From Vibrio injensis (GTDB taxonomy: Bacteria > Pseudomonadota > Gammaproteobacteria > Enterobacterales > Vibrionaceae): DNA of 64,000 nucleotides. The notes beneath the pieces were generated by a model. The model searched no databases. It was given only the letters and a program-made list of their open reading frames with translations, and was not told the DNA's origin. Position numbers and translations under genes: made by a program. Shown piece by piece: positions 1 through 10,172 of the stretch (the first letter of the stretch is position 1; each line of letters starts with the position of its first letter). Where the stretch lies: positions 1 to 64,000 of the forward strand of contig NZ_BDJF01000025.1 in assembly GCF_001895205.1 (NCBI RefSeq), written 5' to 3'.

Positions 1-200
1 GTAATTCAAAGCTATTATCGTTCCAACAGAACGATAATGAATTGACTATGCCGATAGTGCTAAAAGCGCTATCAATTGGTCACTCAGTTCATTGATACCG
101 AAGTGCTTATTGCTAAGCATTTTGATTATCATCAACGAGTGCCCACACAGATTGATTGGTTTAAATTGTTAAAGAGCGTTGCTTGCGAGGCTCACTGAGC
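1..200 (-). other. rRNA operon 5' leader with boxA antitermination element
   Basis: Read on the minus strand this is the transcribed leader upstream of a 16S rRNA gene that would begin just beyond base 1. The complement of 163-177 matches the rrn boxA core (TGCTCTTTAACAATT type, here GCTCTTTAACAATTT), which in gammaproteobacteria recruits the Nus antitermination complex. It lies downstream of two strong minus-strand promoters. No part of the mature 16S gene is visible. The alternative, a 16S-23S spacer boxA, is unlikely because promoters precede it directly. Confidence 0.75.
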
Positions 201-216
201 TTCGAAGCGGAGGTGA

Positions 217-244
217 ATTCTAGCGAGTTAATTTGAAGAGTCAA
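217..244 (-). promoter_or_regulatory. rrn P2 promoter
   Basis: On the minus strand TTGACT (239-244) and TAGAAT (217-222) are separated by 16 bp, immediately upstream of the boxA-containing leader. This is the position of rRNA P2 promoters. Both hexamers are close to the sigma-70 consensus. Confidence 0.75.
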
Positions 245-332
245 ACACTTTTTCAAATTTTCTTTTTTAGAAGCTTTCCCTCAACCAACACTGCCTGAAG
301 CCTTGTGGCGTCTGCCGTGTCAGTGAGGGCGC

Positions 333-360
333 ATTATAGGGAGTTCGATTGACTTGGCAA
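333..360 (-). promoter_or_regulatory. rrn P1 promoter
   Basis: On the minus strand TTGCCA (355-360) and a perfect TATAAT (333-338) are separated by 16 bp and followed by a GC-rich discriminator (GCGCCC). That discriminator type is typical of stringently controlled rRNA P1 promoters. It lies about 115 bp upstream of P2. AT-rich sequence further upstream (about 361-400) could act as an UP element. Confidence 0.75.
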
Positions 361-480
361 GTGTAAATTTTAGATTTTTTCGAAAAAAAACACCGTTTGC
401 GCAAATAACCAGCAAACCATTATTTACCTACCACTTATCATCAGATAGCCAACATATTACCCACATTCACCTGTGGATAA

Positions 481-1737
481 CTAGTCATCACTATCAAAGA
501 AATAGGAAATTCGCGCCCTTGGATTTAAGTAATCACGAATCTTATCAGGAAGCTTATTTGGCAAAATTGCACTAAGGATTTTTATCTCTTTATCAGCAAG
601 ATCAATAATCGGTGCTTGTGTTCTAGGGACCGAGGGATCATAAATCAATACATTCGGGGATAATAGCTGCTTAGCATTGACGGATATCACCAAGCCAATA
701 GCATTATTCGATAATTGAACTACCGTACCCGGTGGGTACACCCCCATAAATTTAACTAAAATACTTAAGTTTTCTTGGTTATAGAGATGCTTGGCATTTT
801 TATATAGATAAGAGAGAGCGATATAAGGAATTTTTTGCTCGCTAGCAATCGCAGGATGACAAAGATTATCAAATGCATTCGCAACCGAAATGACTTGAGT
901 TAACTCATCAATATCGGCTTCTTTAAGACCCTTGGGATACCCAGAACCATCGCTTAACTCATGGTGCTGCTCAATAACAATTTTTGCGCTTTCCGGGAAA
1001 GCGTCAAAATTACTCACCATTTCTAAGCCATATTTTGTGTGTAACTTAAGATAATTTTTTTCTGGTTCAGTGAGTGGCGTCGTTTTACGCACGATTGCAC
1101 TCGGCACTCTTATTTTACCAATATCGTGAAATAGTGCCGCAAAGGCTATTTGTTTGATTTGTAACTCAGAGAGTCCTTTAGCTTTAGCGATCATCATTGA
1201 GATCACCGAAACATTCAGTGAATGAAAATAGATATCTTCAAATTCACTCTTACTATTCATTAGATGCAAAGTAACATTTTCATCACTCAATAATTTATCA
1301 ACGATCTCTTCTACTAAGGCGCTAGCTTCATCAATAGCATCAGTCGGGCGGCTACGAATTTTATTCATAATCGCTCGCATCCGCGCTAAAGAACGCTCGA
1401 ACTCTTTTTCACACTCTAATACCTGACGACGATAACAATTGAGTTTCTCTATCCGTTGTTCTTTCTCCTGCCAGAGTTTATCCGCCTGTTCATCAAGATT
1501 CGTCGGTTCTGCTACTGTTTGAGGCTCACTATCGAGAGGTAAAGGCGATGTATCACTTTGTGCGGGATTTAAGAAGACATGCTGTATACCCAAATGCTTA
1601 ATCAACTGAATTTGTTCAACAGACTGAATTTTAAAGCTATTGAATAAAAAAGGATGCTCATTCCATTTCACTGGTAAGCGAATATGTAAACCTGGCTGCA
1701 ATCTATCGACGGTAATCTTTATGCTTGTACTTGCCAC
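481..1737 (-). CDS. HD-GYP domain phosphodiesterase (DUF3391 + HD-GYP)
   Basis: Predicted cyclic-di-GMP phosphodiesterase. The N-terminus (IKITVDRLQPGLHIRLP) matches the DUF3391 domain often fused to HD-GYP. A charged, probably coiled-coil linker follows. The catalytic domain has HDIGK with the HD pair at about residues 204-205, and HHE followed by GYP at about 266-268, so metal ligands and the GYP signature are intact and an active enzyme is expected. The start is uncertain. The frame stays open to a GTG at 1797, but the conserved N-terminus begins at the GTG at 1737 (418 aa); neither has a strong ribosome-binding site. It reads toward the rrn operon. By gene order it corresponds to the HD-GYP gene next to lptG in V. 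cholerae. Confidence 0.85.
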   Translation of the reverse strand: MASTSIKITVDRLQPGLHIRLPVKWNEHPFLFNSFKIQSVEQIQLIKHLGIQHVFLNPAQSDTSPLPLDSEPQTVAEPTNLDEQADKLWQEKEQRIEKLNCYRRQVLECEKEFERSLARMRAIMNKIRSRPTDAIDEASALVEEIVDKLLSDENVTLHLMNSKSEFEDIYFHSLNVSVISMMIAKAKGLSELQIKQIAFAALFHDIGKIRVPSAIVRKTTPLTEPEKNYLKLHTKYGLEMVSNFDAFPESAKIVIEQHHELSDGSGYPKGLKEADIDELTQVISVANAFDNLCHPAIASEQKIPYIALSYLYKNAKHLYNQENLSILVKFMGVYPPGTVVQLSNNAIGLVISVNAKQLLSPNVLIYDPSVPRTQAPIIDLADKEIKILSAILPNKLPDKIRDYLNPRARISYFFDSDD

Positions 1738-1876
1738 GATCAGGACCAACAAAATAGGATTTTTGTCTAGTGTAGGAGATAGACGTGGCAAAATCACGCT
1801 CAGTACTCGGTAACTGTGCTTACGGTTAACATATTAGCGGCATGAAATTGAAAATATTGATGTGGTTGGTTCAGAA

Positions 1877-1912
1877 ACAACAAAGCCCCGACTTTCGTCG
1901 AGGCTTTGTTGT
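1877..1912 (-). terminator. Terminator after tRNA-Leu
   Basis: The minus strand forms a hairpin with arms ACAACAAAGCC and GGCTTTGTTGT around a GC-rich apical stem, followed by TTCT. It lies 8 bp beyond the tRNA 3' end and separates it from the HD-GYP gene. Confidence 0.75.
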
Positions 1913-1920
1913 ATAAATTA

Positions 1921-2005
1921 TGGTACCGATGGGCGGACTTGAACCGCCACTCCCGAAGGAAACGGATTTTGAATCCGTCGTGTCTACCAATTTCACCACA
2001 TCGGC
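1921..2005 (-). tRNA. tRNA-Leu (anticodon CAA)
   Basis: The minus strand gives an 85-nt class II tRNA beginning GCCGATG and ending CATCGGTACCA with encoded CCA. The anticodon stem-loop is ACGGA-TTCAAAA-TCCGT, so the anticodon is CAA and it decodes UUG. The T arm contains GGTTCAAGTCC. The long variable arm (TTTCCTTCGGGA) fits leucine. It has its own promoter and terminator. Confidence 0.95.
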
Positions 2006-2034
2006 ATCTAGGCTGTTGCCATCTGATGTCGGGC

Positions 2035-2062
2035 ATTATACGTAAGAACGACGGTAGCGCAA
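2035..2062 (-). promoter_or_regulatory. Promoter of tRNA-Leu
   Basis: The minus strand shows TTGCGC (2057-2062), a 16-bp spacer and a perfect TATAAT (2035-2040), with a GC-rich GCCCG discriminator downstream as in stable-RNA promoters. The mature tRNA begins 30 bp beyond. Confidence 0.7.
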
Positions 2063-2193
2063 TAACAAAATATTGAAAAACAAATCGTTTGCTGAATATT
2101 TCGCCACAAGTCCCCTTCTTTTTCTGACTCTCTTTTCAGGATAGTAAACTGTCGATATGCTGATAGTCATTCATCTCCTTTATACAGACTACT

Positions 2194-2670
2194 ATGAATA
2201 AGACCTCGCCCTTACTGTCAGCTGGATTTTTTCGCCGATTGACCGCACTACTCTATGATTCATTGATTGTTGTTTTTCTATTGTTTGTAGCGGGCGGCAT
2301 GATCATGGTGATATTAGAGGCCTTAGTCACGATTGGTTTTCTAAGCTATGGTCCTTATCAAAATGTCAGCCAATTTTTAACTCGTCATCCCACTGTCAGT
2401 CCAGCCTATACCTTGTATTTGGCTACCATTTGGATTTACTTTTTTGTTTATTGTTGGACCAAGCACGGGCAAACCCTAGGCATGAAAGCATCGAAGATCC
2501 TGGTCCGTAATCAAGACGGTAGCTTAATCACTACCACACAAGCTCTTATTCGGCTTGCAACCGCAGGGTTAGGATTAGGGAACTTAACGGTACTGATTGA
2601 CCCACAAAAACGCAGTTTTCAAGATATATGGGCTAAAACAGAAGTGGTTGTGGTCAGTCAATCTCGTTGA
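2194..2670 (+). CDS. RDD family membrane protein
   Basis: A 158-aa protein with the RDD architecture. A short N-terminus ending GFFRRLTALLYDS leads into hydrophobic segments at about residues 20-50 and 75-90. TKHGQTLGMKASKILV then precedes a further hydrophobic region near 120-135. RDD proteins are small inner-membrane proteins, some linked to ion or solute movement, but no substrate can be assigned. It stands alone between the tRNA and the convergent lptG. The ribosome-binding site before ATG 2194 is weak, and no other in-frame Met is better placed. It ends at a bidirectional terminator. Confidence 0.8.
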   Translation: MNKTSPLLSAGFFRRLTALLYDSLIVVFLLFVAGGMIMVILEALVTIGFLSYGPYQNVSQFLTRHPTVSPAYTLYLATIWIYFFVYCWTKHGQTLGMKASKILVRNQDGSLITTTQALIRLATAGLGLGNLTVLIDPQKRSFQDIWAKTEVVVVSQSR

Positions 2671-2723
2671 AACGTATAACCAAACGACGTTGAGCTGTAG
2701 AAAGGAAAGGTATCTTGCTCGAA

Positions 2724-2764
2724 AATAATAGGAGGGGAGATAAATCATCTCCCCTCCTATTATT
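2724..2764. terminator. Bidirectional terminator between RDD gene and lptG
   Basis: A perfect 18-bp inverted repeat (arms 2724-2741 and 2747-2764; loop AAATC) with a GC-rich core (GGAGGGGAGAT) flanked by AT-rich ends. It lies between convergent genes, 54 bp after the RDD stop and 10 bp after the lptG stop, so it can serve both strands. Confidence 0.8.
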
Positions 2765-2773
2765 GGTTTCATT

Positions 2774-3844
2774 CTACAACTTACGACGTAATAACATAAC
2801 GGCAATACTAAGAAAGACTAGACTAGGTGCAATCGCGCCAAAAACAGGTGGAAAACCGTAAACTAAACTTAATGGACCAAAAAATTCACTGGAAATGTAA
2901 AAAGTGAAACCCGCAATCACTCCAGAAAGAATTCTTGCTCCCATAGTTACGCTGCGCAGTGGACCAAAAATAAATGACAGTGCCATCAACATCATCACAC
3001 CGATTGAGAACGGTTGCGTCAATTTTCGCCATAAAGCTAATTCATAACGAGAGGCATCTTGCTCAGAGGCTTTCAAATAATGCACATAATCATAAAGGCC
3101 ACTTAAGGCGAGCTCTTCAGGCTTAACAGTCACAACAGCTAATTTATCGGGTGCTAAAGCCGTACGCCATTGGTAGACATCTAAATACTGTTTGGTCAGA
3201 ACCACATTATCTTGTAAATCGGTGATCTGAACTTGCTTCATTAACCAATGGTTGTCACCTAAATAATCCACCTGCTCAGCAAATACCACATGACGAAGCT
3301 GTTTTTGCTCATCAAAACGCCACATATTCAAACCATAGAGACGCTCATTATCAATCTTCGCGACAAAGATAAAATCATTGGCGTCTCTGGCCCATACACC
3401 TGTCCTTACAGAAAGGATATTACCACCAGAGGTTGCAAAAGCTCGCATATCACGAGCCATTTTTTGAGCTTGAGGGGCGCCCCATTCACCCAGTAAAGTA
3501 ACAATAATCATTAAGGGAATCGCGGTTTTGAGCACCGATAAACCGATATCTAATTTAGAAAAGCCAGAGGCTTGCATCACCACTAATTCTGAACTGGCGG
3601 CTAGGGCTCCCAAACCGATAAGCGCACCCAGTAGCGCCGCCATTGGAAAAAACATTTCCACATCGCGCGGTACACTTAACAGTACAAAAAACAAAGCTTG
3701 CAAAAGATCATAGCTGCCATCGCCAACTTTTCTTAACTGCTCAACATATTTAATAATGCCGGACAAGCCCACGAAGGTCACTAGGACAAGACTTGTGGTA
3801 GCAATAATGGTTCGCCCGATATACCAATCTAAAATTTTAAACAC
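2774..3844 (-). CDS. lptG: LPS export ABC transporter permease LptG
   Basis: YjgP/YjgQ-family permease. With LptF and the LptB ATPase (encoded here at 31212) it forms LptB2FG, which extracts LPS from the inner membrane and passes it to LptC and LptA. The 356 residues fit the family length. Transmembrane segments are seen at about residues 12-35, 60-85 and 100-120 and in a C-terminal cluster (about 275-350), with a large periplasmic beta-jellyroll between. It starts at GTG 3844, 3 nt after the lptF stop, with AGGTGG in the lptF tail as ribosome-binding site, so translation is probably coupled. Confidence 0.95.
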   Translation of the reverse strand: MFKILDWYIGRTIIATTSLVLVTFVGLSGIIKYVEQLRKVGDGSYDLLQALFFVLLSVPRDVEMFFPMAALLGALIGLGALAASSELVVMQASGFSKLDIGLSVLKTAIPLMIIVTLLGEWGAPQAQKMARDMRAFATSGGNILSVRTGVWARDANDFIFVAKIDNERLYGLNMWRFDEQKQLRHVVFAEQVDYLGDNHWLMKQVQITDLQDNVVLTKQYLDVYQWRTALAPDKLAVVTVKPEELALSGLYDYVHYLKASEQDASRYELALWRKLTQPFSIGVMMLMALSFIFGPLRSVTMGARILSGVIAGFTFYISSEFFGPLSLVYGFPPVFGAIAPSLVFLSIAVMLLRRKL

Positions 3845-3847
3845 GAA

Positions 3848-4951
3848 TTAGGCCACCTTGCGCTTTGGTCTGAATTTGTCTTTTATCTTTCTTACCCATA
3901 CGCTATCCAAGGTATTTGCAATAATCGCAGCAAATAATAGGGCAGCGTTGATGGGCCACATGCCAATTTCAATCGGAATCGTTCCATCTTCTAAAGCAGA
4001 TTTCATGGCGCTGATGGTTAAGAAATAAGTTAAATAAATCAAAATGGCAGGACCCATTTTGGCAAATCGTCCCTGCCTCGGATTGACTGCCGACAGTGGC
4101 ACCACCAACATCGTCAGTAGTGGAATACACAACACCAATGAAATACGCCATTGCAGCTCTGCTTGCGCACGCGGATCCGGATTCCGAATCAAAGCTAAAG
4201 TCGGCGTCTCTTGCCAATCACGTCCTTTAGCCTTGACCGAGCGTTGACCAATGAGACCTTCGTATTGATCAAAACGCGTGATCATATAGTCTAATCGCGT
4301 CGGAACTCCTTCATAACGAACCCCATTATGCATAGTGATCATCTGTCGCCCATCACTCAACTCTTTGACTTCGCCAGAATCAGAAAACATCACGCTAGGT
4401 AAAATCGATTGACGAGGGGCAAGCTGTGCGACAAAAACATTCTGTAACTTTCTATTTTCGATGTTATCAATAAAAACTACTGATGAACCATCTGGCGAAC
4501 GCTGAAATTGACCTTTTTGTAATAAATCAACGCTACTTTCAGCCGCTAACTGTTCAATGAGTTGAGCTTCTTTATCTTGGCTCCATGGCGATAACCAAAA
4601 AGCATTAAAAGCCGCGGCACTTGAGGTAATGATCGCTAAGTAAAGCGCGGCGCGGATCAGAAACTTATTTCCGATACCCGTTGCGTTCATTACAGTGATT
4701 TCGCTTTCTGCGTACAAGCGACCAAAGGTCAGCAGAATACCGATGTATAAGCTCAGCGGCAGCATGAGCAATCCCATCGCTGGCATATTTAACGCGACGA
4801 TTGATAGGATCATTCGCGCAGGAATTTCACCATCCGAAGCATCAGCGAGAACACGAATGAATTTTTGGCTCAAAAACACTAAAAACAGTACGAAAAAGAT
4901 CGCAAACTGGCTCTTTAATGTCTCTCGGATCAAATATCTAACAATAATCAC
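3848..4951 (-). CDS. lptF: LPS export ABC transporter permease LptF
   Basis: The second YjgP/YjgQ permease of LptB2FG, 367 aa. It begins IIVRYLIRETLKSQF, the typical LptF N-terminus, with a first membrane segment at about 15-33, two more near 55-80 and 100-120, a periplasmic domain, and C-terminal membrane segments around 270-350. It is first in the lptF-lptG operon and divergent from pepA. The GTG start at 4951 is the only reasonable one. Together with lptC, lptA and lptB near 30-32 kb, most of the inner-membrane and periplasmic LPS export machine is encoded in this window. Confidence 0.95.
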   Translation of the reverse strand: MIIVRYLIRETLKSQFAIFFVLFLVFLSQKFIRVLADASDGEIPARMILSIVALNMPAMGLLMLPLSLYIGILLTFGRLYAESEITVMNATGIGNKFLIRAALYLAIITSSAAAFNAFWLSPWSQDKEAQLIEQLAAESSVDLLQKGQFQRSPDGSSVVFIDNIENRKLQNVFVAQLAPRQSILPSVMFSDSGEVKELSDGRQMITMHNGVRYEGVPTRLDYMITRFDQYEGLIGQRSVKAKGRDWQETPTLALIRNPDPRAQAELQWRISLVLCIPLLTMLVVPLSAVNPRQGRFAKMGPAILIYLTYFLTISAMKSALEDGTIPIEIGMWPINAALLFAAIIANTLDSVWVRKIKDKFRPKRKVA

Positions 4952-4973
4952 GCTGAAATAACCTATGCAAAAC

Positions 4974-5000
4974 TTGTTTTTTTGATTGAATCACTATAAT
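4974..5000 (+). promoter_or_regulatory. Candidate pepA promoter
   Basis: A perfect TATAAT at 4995-5000 with TTGTTT at 4974-4979 (15-bp spacer, slightly short), in the 192-bp lptF/pepA intergenic region and reading toward pepA. The -35 and spacer are suboptimal, so this is only a candidate. Confidence 0.4.
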
Positions 5001-5143
5001 TTCCCGTTGAACCTTTTATTTTTTTAAAATTTCGCTATCTGTTAGAACACCTAAACTATAGGTCGATCCATTAACGGATTCATCAAGTAAGAATGCATTA
5101 TCTAACATTTAGTTCTATTTGTCTTTAGGATGTAGGAGTACGC

Positions 5144-6652
5144 ATGGAGTTCAGTGTTAAAAGTGGTAGCCCAGAAAAACAACGCAGTGCATGCATTGTG
5201 GTGGGGGTTTTTGAACCACGCCGACTTTCTCCAGTAGCAGAACAACTTGATAAAATCAGTGATGGCTACATCAGTTCACTACTGCGTCGCGGTGATCTAG
5301 AAGGAAAACCGGGCCAGATGCTGCTGTTGCATCAAGTTCCGGGAGTCTTATCTGAACGAGTATTACTGGTTGGTTGTGGTAAAGAGCGTGAACTGGGTGA
5401 ACGTCAATATAAAGAGATCATCCAAAAAACCATTAGCACTCTTAACGAAACTGGCTCAATGGAAGCTGTATGCTTCTTAACTGAGTTACACGTTAAAGGC
5501 CGCGACACCTACTGGAAAGTTCGTCAAGCCGTAGAAGCAACCAAAGATGGTTTGTATACCTTTGATCAATTTAAAAGTGTTAAGCCAGAAACTCGTCGCC
5601 CACTGCGTAAGCTGGTATTTAATGTTCCAACTCGCCGAGAATTAAGCTTAGGTGAACGAGCCATCAACCATGGTTTAGCCATTGCTTCTGGTGTGAAAGC
5701 CAGTAAAGATCTTGGTAATATGCCACCGAATATCGCCAACCCAGCCTATTTGGCCTCTCAAGCCCGTCGTTTAGCGGACGATTATCCGACCATCACCACC
5801 AAAATCATTGGTGAAGAAGAGATGGAAAAACTCGGTATGACGTCTTACTTAGCGGTAGGCCGAGGTTCGAAAAATGAATCCATGATGTCGGTGATCGAAT
5901 ATAAAGGACACGCAGACCCAACAGCAAAACCGATTGTGCTGGTTGGTAAAGGCTTAACCTTTGATTCAGGCGGTATCTCACTCAAACCAGGCGAAGCCAT
6001 GGATGAGATGAAATACGACATGTGTGGCGCAGCTTCAGTGTTCGGTGCAATGAAAGCATTAGCCAAGCTGAATCTACCCATTAATGTGGTGGGTATTTTG
6101 GCGGGTTGTGAAAATATGCCCGGCAGTAATGCCTATCGCCCAGGCGATATCCTTACCACCATGTCAGGCCAAACCGTTGAAGTATTGAATACCGATGCTG
6201 AAGGGCGATTAGTACTGTGTGATGCTCTGACTTATGTTGAGCGTTTTGAACCCGATTGCGTCATTGATGTCGCAACCTTAACGGGAGCTTGCGTCATTGC
6301 TCTTGGTCATCACATCAGTGCCGTTATGTCGAACCATAACCCTCTAGCTCATGAGTTGATCAACGCCTCTGAGCAATCGAGTGATCGTGCTTGGCGTTTA
6401 CCGTTAGCAGATGAATATCATGAGCAATTAAAGAGCCCGTTTGCTGATATGGCGAATATCGGCGGTCGTCCAGGTGGTGCCATCACCGCAGGATGTTTCT
6501 TATCGAAGTTTACCAAGAAATATAATTGGGCACATATTGATGTGGCTGGTACAGCTTGGAAATCGGGTGCCGCCAAAGGTTCGACTGGACGTCCAGTCTC
6601 GATGTTAGTGCAATTTCTCCTCAATCGTAGTGGCCACGATAGCGAGGAATAA
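5144..6652 (+). CDS. pepA: Leucyl aminopeptidase PepA
   Basis: Cytosolic M17 leucine aminopeptidase with two catalytic metal ions; in E. coli also a DNA-binding protein acting in carAB control and cer/Xer recombination. The 502 residues are near the E. coli length. The M17 signature [10 protein letters not shown] is at about residues 349-358, and the upstream metal-ligand region [17 protein letters not shown] is present with its Lys and Asp residues. The ATG at 5144 follows TAGGAG. The gene is divergent from lptF and has its own terminator before holC. A DNA-binding role for this copy is inferred from the family. Confidence 0.97.
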   Translation: MEFSVKSGSPEKQRSACIVVGVFEPRRLSPVAEQLDKISDGYISSLLRRGDLEGKPGQMLLLHQVPGVLSERVLLVGCGKERELGERQYKEIIQKTISTLNETGSMEAVCFLTELHVKGRDTYWKVRQAVEATKDGLYTFDQFKSVKPETRRPLRKLVFNVPTRRELSLGERAINHGLAIASGVKASKDLGNMPPNIANPAYLASQARRLADDYPTITTKIIGEEEMEKLGMTSYLAVGRGSKNESMMSVIEYKGHADPTAKPIVLVGKGLTFDSGGISLKPGEAMDEMKYDMCGAASVFGAMKALAKLNLPINVVGILAGCENMPGSNAYRPGDILTTMSGQTVEVLNTDAEGRLVLCDALTYVERFEPDCVIDVATLTGACVIALGHHISAVMSNHNPLAHELINASEQSSDRAWRLPLADEYHEQLKSPFADMANIGGRPGGAITAGCFLSKFTKKYNWAHIDVAGTAWKSGAAKGSTGRPVSMLVQFLLNRSGHDSEE

Positions 6653-6657
6653 ACCTC

Positions 6658-6683
6658 AAAAAAGGGCCAAACGGCCCTTTTTT
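6658..6683 (+). terminator. Intrinsic terminator after pepA
   Basis: A-rich arm plus AAAGGGCC, loop AAAC, then GGCCCTTT followed by a run of T. It lies 6 nt beyond the pepA stop and is a textbook rho-independent structure. Confidence 0.85.
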
Positions 6684-6707
6684 ATTGCAATCAATGTGAG
6701 GTAACCA

Positions 6708-7157
6708 ATGGCAACCGCAACCTTTTATTTAATTGCTAATGATAGCCCTCAAGCAACCATTACAGGGTTTGAGCACTATATTGTTTACCTAGCACACCAT
6801 TTTGCTCGACAAGGTGCCAAGGTGTACGTGCATTGCCAAGATAAACGTCATGCAGAACAGTTAGCGGAACGCTTTTGGCAAGTTGAGCCCACTCAGTTTA
6901 TCGCTCATAACCTGATCGGTGAAGGTCCCAAATATGGAACTCCGATTGAAATTGGCTATCAAGGAGTGAAGCCAACCTACAATCGCCAATTGGTAATAAA
7001 TCTGGCCGATAATCATACAACCTTTGCGAACGCCTTTAGAGAGGTGGTAGACTTCGTCCCCTGCGAAGAAAAAACCAAGCAGCTGGCACGTGAACGATAT
7101 AAAATCTATCGTCAAGCAGGCTATCAGTTACAAACGATCGAGCTACAGCATCCGTAG
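6708..7157 (+). CDS. holC: DNA polymerase III subunit chi
   Basis: Chi subunit of the DNA polymerase III clamp-loader complex, which with psi links the replisome to single-strand DNA binding protein. The 149 residues match the HolC family. Typical features are the N-terminal ATFYLI strand, the HFARQGAKVYVHCQDKRHAEQLAE segment and LVINLADNHTTF. It lies between pepA and valS, the conserved order in gammaproteobacteria, and starts with ATG 6708 after GTGAGGTAACCA. Confidence 0.93.
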   Translation: MATATFYLIANDSPQATITGFEHYIVYLAHHFARQGAKVYVHCQDKRHAEQLAERFWQVEPTQFIAHNLIGEGPKYGTPIEIGYQGVKPTYNRQLVINLADNHTTFANAFREVVDFVPCEEKTKQLARERYKIYRQAGYQLQTIELQHP

Positions 7158-7251
7158 GTCAAACCTTATAGTTAAGGCGATCTTGACCAAGATCCTTCAC
7201 TTATGAAGTTTGACTAAGATTAACCATTCACAGTATCCATTTAAGAGCACT

Positions 7252-10110
7252 ATGGAAAAGACATATAACCCAACAGCAATCGAACAAGCTCTCTATCAGA
7301 CTTGGGAAGAGAACGGCTACTTTAAGCCACACGGTGACACCTCAAAGCCAGCGTACAGCATTATGATTCCGCCACCGAACGTCACTGGTAGCCTTCATAT
7401 GGGTCACGCTTTCCAAGATACCATCATGGATACTTTGATCCGTTGCGAACGTATGAAAGGTAAAAATACCTTATGGCAAGTCGGAACAGACCACGCTGGT
7501 ATCGCCACCCAAATGGTTGTTGAACGCAAAATTGCTGCTGAAGAAGGCAAAACGAAGCACGATTATGGTCGTGAAGCGTTTATCGACAAAATTTGGGAGT
7601 GGAAGGCTGAATCTGGCGGTACGATTACTCAACAGTTACGTCGCCTAGGGGCCTCAGTTGATTGGGACCGTGAACGCTTTACCATGGATGAAGGTTTATC
7701 AAATGCCGTGCAAGAGGTCTTTGTTCGTTTGTATGAAGATGATTTGATCTATCGTGGCAAACGTCTGGTTAACTGGGATCCAAAACTGCACACCGCGATT
7801 TCCGATCTTGAAGTTGAAAATAAAGATATCAAAGGCCACATGTGGCACTTCCGCTACCCGTTAGCCGATGGTATTACAACCGCGGACGGTAAAGATTACA
7901 TCGTCGTCGCCACCACTCGTCCTGAAACTATGCTCGGTGATACTGGTGTCGCGGTTAACCCTGAAGATCCTCGTTACCAAGCATTGATCGGTAAAGAAAT
8001 CCTACTCCCTATCGTTAATCGCCGCATTCCTATCGTTGCCGATGAGCACGCCGATATGGAAAAAGGCACGGGTTGTGTAAAAATCACCCCGGCTCACGAC
8101 TTCAATGACTACGAAGTGGGTAAACGCCATCAATTACCGATGATCAACATTCTCACCTTTGATGCCAACATTCGTGATGCCGCCGAAGTGTTTAATAGTA
8201 ATGGTGAATCAAGTGATGTGTACAGCAGTGAACTTCCAGAAAAATACCACGGTATGGAGCGTTTTGCCGCACGCAAGGCAATCGTTGCAGAATTTACTGA
8301 ACTGGGCTTACTGGATGAAATCAAAGATCACGATCTGACCGTACCGTATGGTGATCGTGGTGGTGTCGTGATTGAACCGATGCTGACCGATCAATGGTAT
8401 GTGCGCACTGCTCCGTTAGCAAAAACAGCGGTCGAAGCCGTAGAAAACGGTGACATTCAGTTTGTTCCTAAGCAGTACGAAAACATGTACTTCTCTTGGA
8501 TGCGCGACGTACAAGATTGGTGTATTTCTCGTCAGCTCTGGTGGGGACATCGTATTCCGGCTTGGTATGATAATGATGGCAACGTTTATGTCGGTCGTGA
8601 TGAACAAGAAGTGCGTACTAAACACAACCTTGCGCCAGTCGTGGTGCTTAAGCAAGATAACGATGTGTTAGATACGTGGTTCTCCTCTGCCCTCTGGACG
8701 TTTGGTACTCAAGGCTGGCCAGAAAATACCGATGCACTAAAAACCTTCCATCCATCGGATGTGTTGGTGACAGGCTTTGACATTATTTTCTTCTGGGTAG
8801 CACGGATGATCATGATGACCATGCATTTCTGTAAAGATGAGCATGGCAAACCTCAAGTCCCATTTAAAACCGTTTATGTCACCGGCCTTATCCGTGATGA
8901 AAATGGCGATAAAATGTCAAAATCGAAAGGTAACGTCCTTGATCCTATCGATATGATCGACGGTATCGATCTTGAGTCATTAGTTGAGAAACGTTGTGGC
9001 AACATGATGCAGCCTCAACTTGCCGCTAAAATCGAGAAAAACACGCGTAAAACGTTTGAAAACGGTATCGAACCTTATGGAACCGACGCACTGCGCTTCA
9101 CTCTAGCAGCCATGGCTTCAACTGGTCGTGATATTAATTGGGATATGAAACGCTTAGAGGGCTACCGCAACTTCTGTAATAAGTTGTGGAATGCCAGCCG
9201 TTACGTGTTGATGAATACCGAAGAGCAAGACTGTGGCTTTATTGCTGGTGAGATCGAGTACTCACTGGCCGACAAGTGGATTGAATCCCAGTTTGAACTA
9301 GCAGCTAAAGAGTTTAACAACCATATCAATAACTTCCGATTAGATATGGCTGCAAATACCTTATACGAGTTTATCTGGAACCAATTCTGTGACTGGTATC
9401 TAGAGCTAACCAAACCCATTCTTTGGAAAGGGTCTGAAGCTCAGCAACGCGGTACGCGTCGCACCCTTATTACCGTTCTCGAAAAAACACTGCGTTTGGC
9501 TCACCCGGTGATCCCTTATATTACCGAAACCATCTGGCAAAGCATCAAGCCTCTGGTTGACGGGGTTGAGGGCGAGACCATCATGCTGCAAGCACTGCCT
9601 CAATATAATCCAGAAAACTTTAATCAAAAGGCACTGGATGATATTGAATGGGTAAAAGCCTTTATTACCAGTATTCGTAACCTACGTGCTGAGTATGATA
9701 TCAATCCGGGTAAACCTTTATCGGTAATGTTGAAAGTTGCTAATGAAGAAGATGCCGCGCGCGTTGAAACCAATAAACCTGTGCTGATTTCTCTCGCCAA
9801 ACTTGAGTCCGTACGAGTGATTGAAAGCAATGAAGTTACGCCAGCTTGCGCTACCGCACTGGTCGGCAAATCGGAATTGATGATCCCGATGGCAGGATTG
9901 ATTGATAAACAAGCCGAACTTGAGCGTCTAGCGAAAGAAATCGCCAAAACCGAAGGCGAAATCAAGCGTATTGAAGGCAAGTTGAGCAATCAAGGTTTTA
10001 TTGCCAAAGCCCCAGAAGCGGTGGTTGCTGTCGAGCGTGACAAACTCAATGGCTATCAAGAAACCCTGGTGAAGTTAATCGAACAAAAAGCCACTATCAG
10101 CGCTTTATAA
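7252..10110 (+). CDS. valS: Valine--tRNA ligase
   Basis: Class Ia aminoacyl-tRNA synthetase charging tRNA-Val. With the ATG at 7252 the product is 952 aa and begins [12 protein letters not shown], closely matching the E. coli enzyme. The reading frame is open upstream to a TTG at 7210, but that extension is not conserved. The HIGH motif is HMGH at residues 49-52 and KMSKS is at 554-558. A C-terminal coiled coil (about 885-950), used in tRNA binding, is present. The editing (CP1) domain lies between the two signature motifs. It is preceded by holC and followed by its own terminator. Confidence 0.97.
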   Translation: MEKTYNPTAIEQALYQTWEENGYFKPHGDTSKPAYSIMIPPPNVTGSLHMGHAFQDTIMDTLIRCERMKGKNTLWQVGTDHAGIATQMVVERKIAAEEGKTKHDYGREAFIDKIWEWKAESGGTITQQLRRLGASVDWDRERFTMDEGLSNAVQEVFVRLYEDDLIYRGKRLVNWDPKLHTAISDLEVENKDIKGHMWHFRYPLADGITTADGKDYIVVATTRPETMLGDTGVAVNPEDPRYQALIGKEILLPIVNRRIPIVADEHADMEKGTGCVKITPAHDFNDYEVGKRHQLPMINILTFDANIRDAAEVFNSNGESSDVYSSELPEKYHGMERFAARKAIVAEFTELGLLDEIKDHDLTVPYGDRGGVVIEPMLTDQWYVRTAPLAKTAVEAVENGDIQFVPKQYENMYFSWMRDVQDWCISRQLWWGHRIPAWYDNDGNVYVGRDEQEVRTKHNLAPVVVLKQDNDVLDTWFSSALWTFGTQGWPENTDALKTFHPSDVLVTGFDIIFFWVARMIMMTMHFCKDEHGKPQVPFKTVYVTGLIRDENGDKMSKSKGNVLDPIDMIDGIDLESLVEKRCGNMMQPQLAAKIEKNTRKTFENGIEPYGTDALRFTLAAMASTGRDINWDMKRLEGYRNFCNKLWNASRYVLMNTEEQDCGFIAGEIEYSLADKWIESQFELAAKEFNNHINNFRLDMAANTLYEFIWNQFCDWYLELTKPILWKGSEAQQRGTRRTLITVLEKTLRLAHPVIPYITETIWQSIKPLVDGVEGETIMLQALPQYNPENFNQKALDDIEWVKAFITSIRNLRAEYDINPGKPLSVMLKVANEEDAARVETNKPVLISLAKLESVRVIESNEVTPACATALVGKSELMIPMAGLIDKQAELERLAKEIAKTEGEIKRIEGKLSNQGFIAKAPEAVVAVERDKLNGYQETLVKLIEQKATISAL

Positions 10111-10130
10111 ATTTCATCTTTACCTAATAA

Positions 10131-10160
10131 GAAAGGCAGCAATAAAGCTGCCTTTCTCTT
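10131..10160 (+). terminator. Intrinsic terminator after valS
   Basis: Arms GAAAGGCAGC and GCTGCCTTTC, loop AATAAA, followed by TCTTTAT. It lies 20 bp beyond the valS stop. It could also help end the convergent dehydrogenase transcript. Confidence 0.8.
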
Positions 10161-10172
10161 TATAACCTGCAA

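Noticed and set aside
7210-7251. Upstream in-frame extension of valS from TTG 7210
   Set aside because: The E. coli-like N-terminus MEKTYNP starts exactly at ATG 7252, and the extension has no ribosome-binding site.
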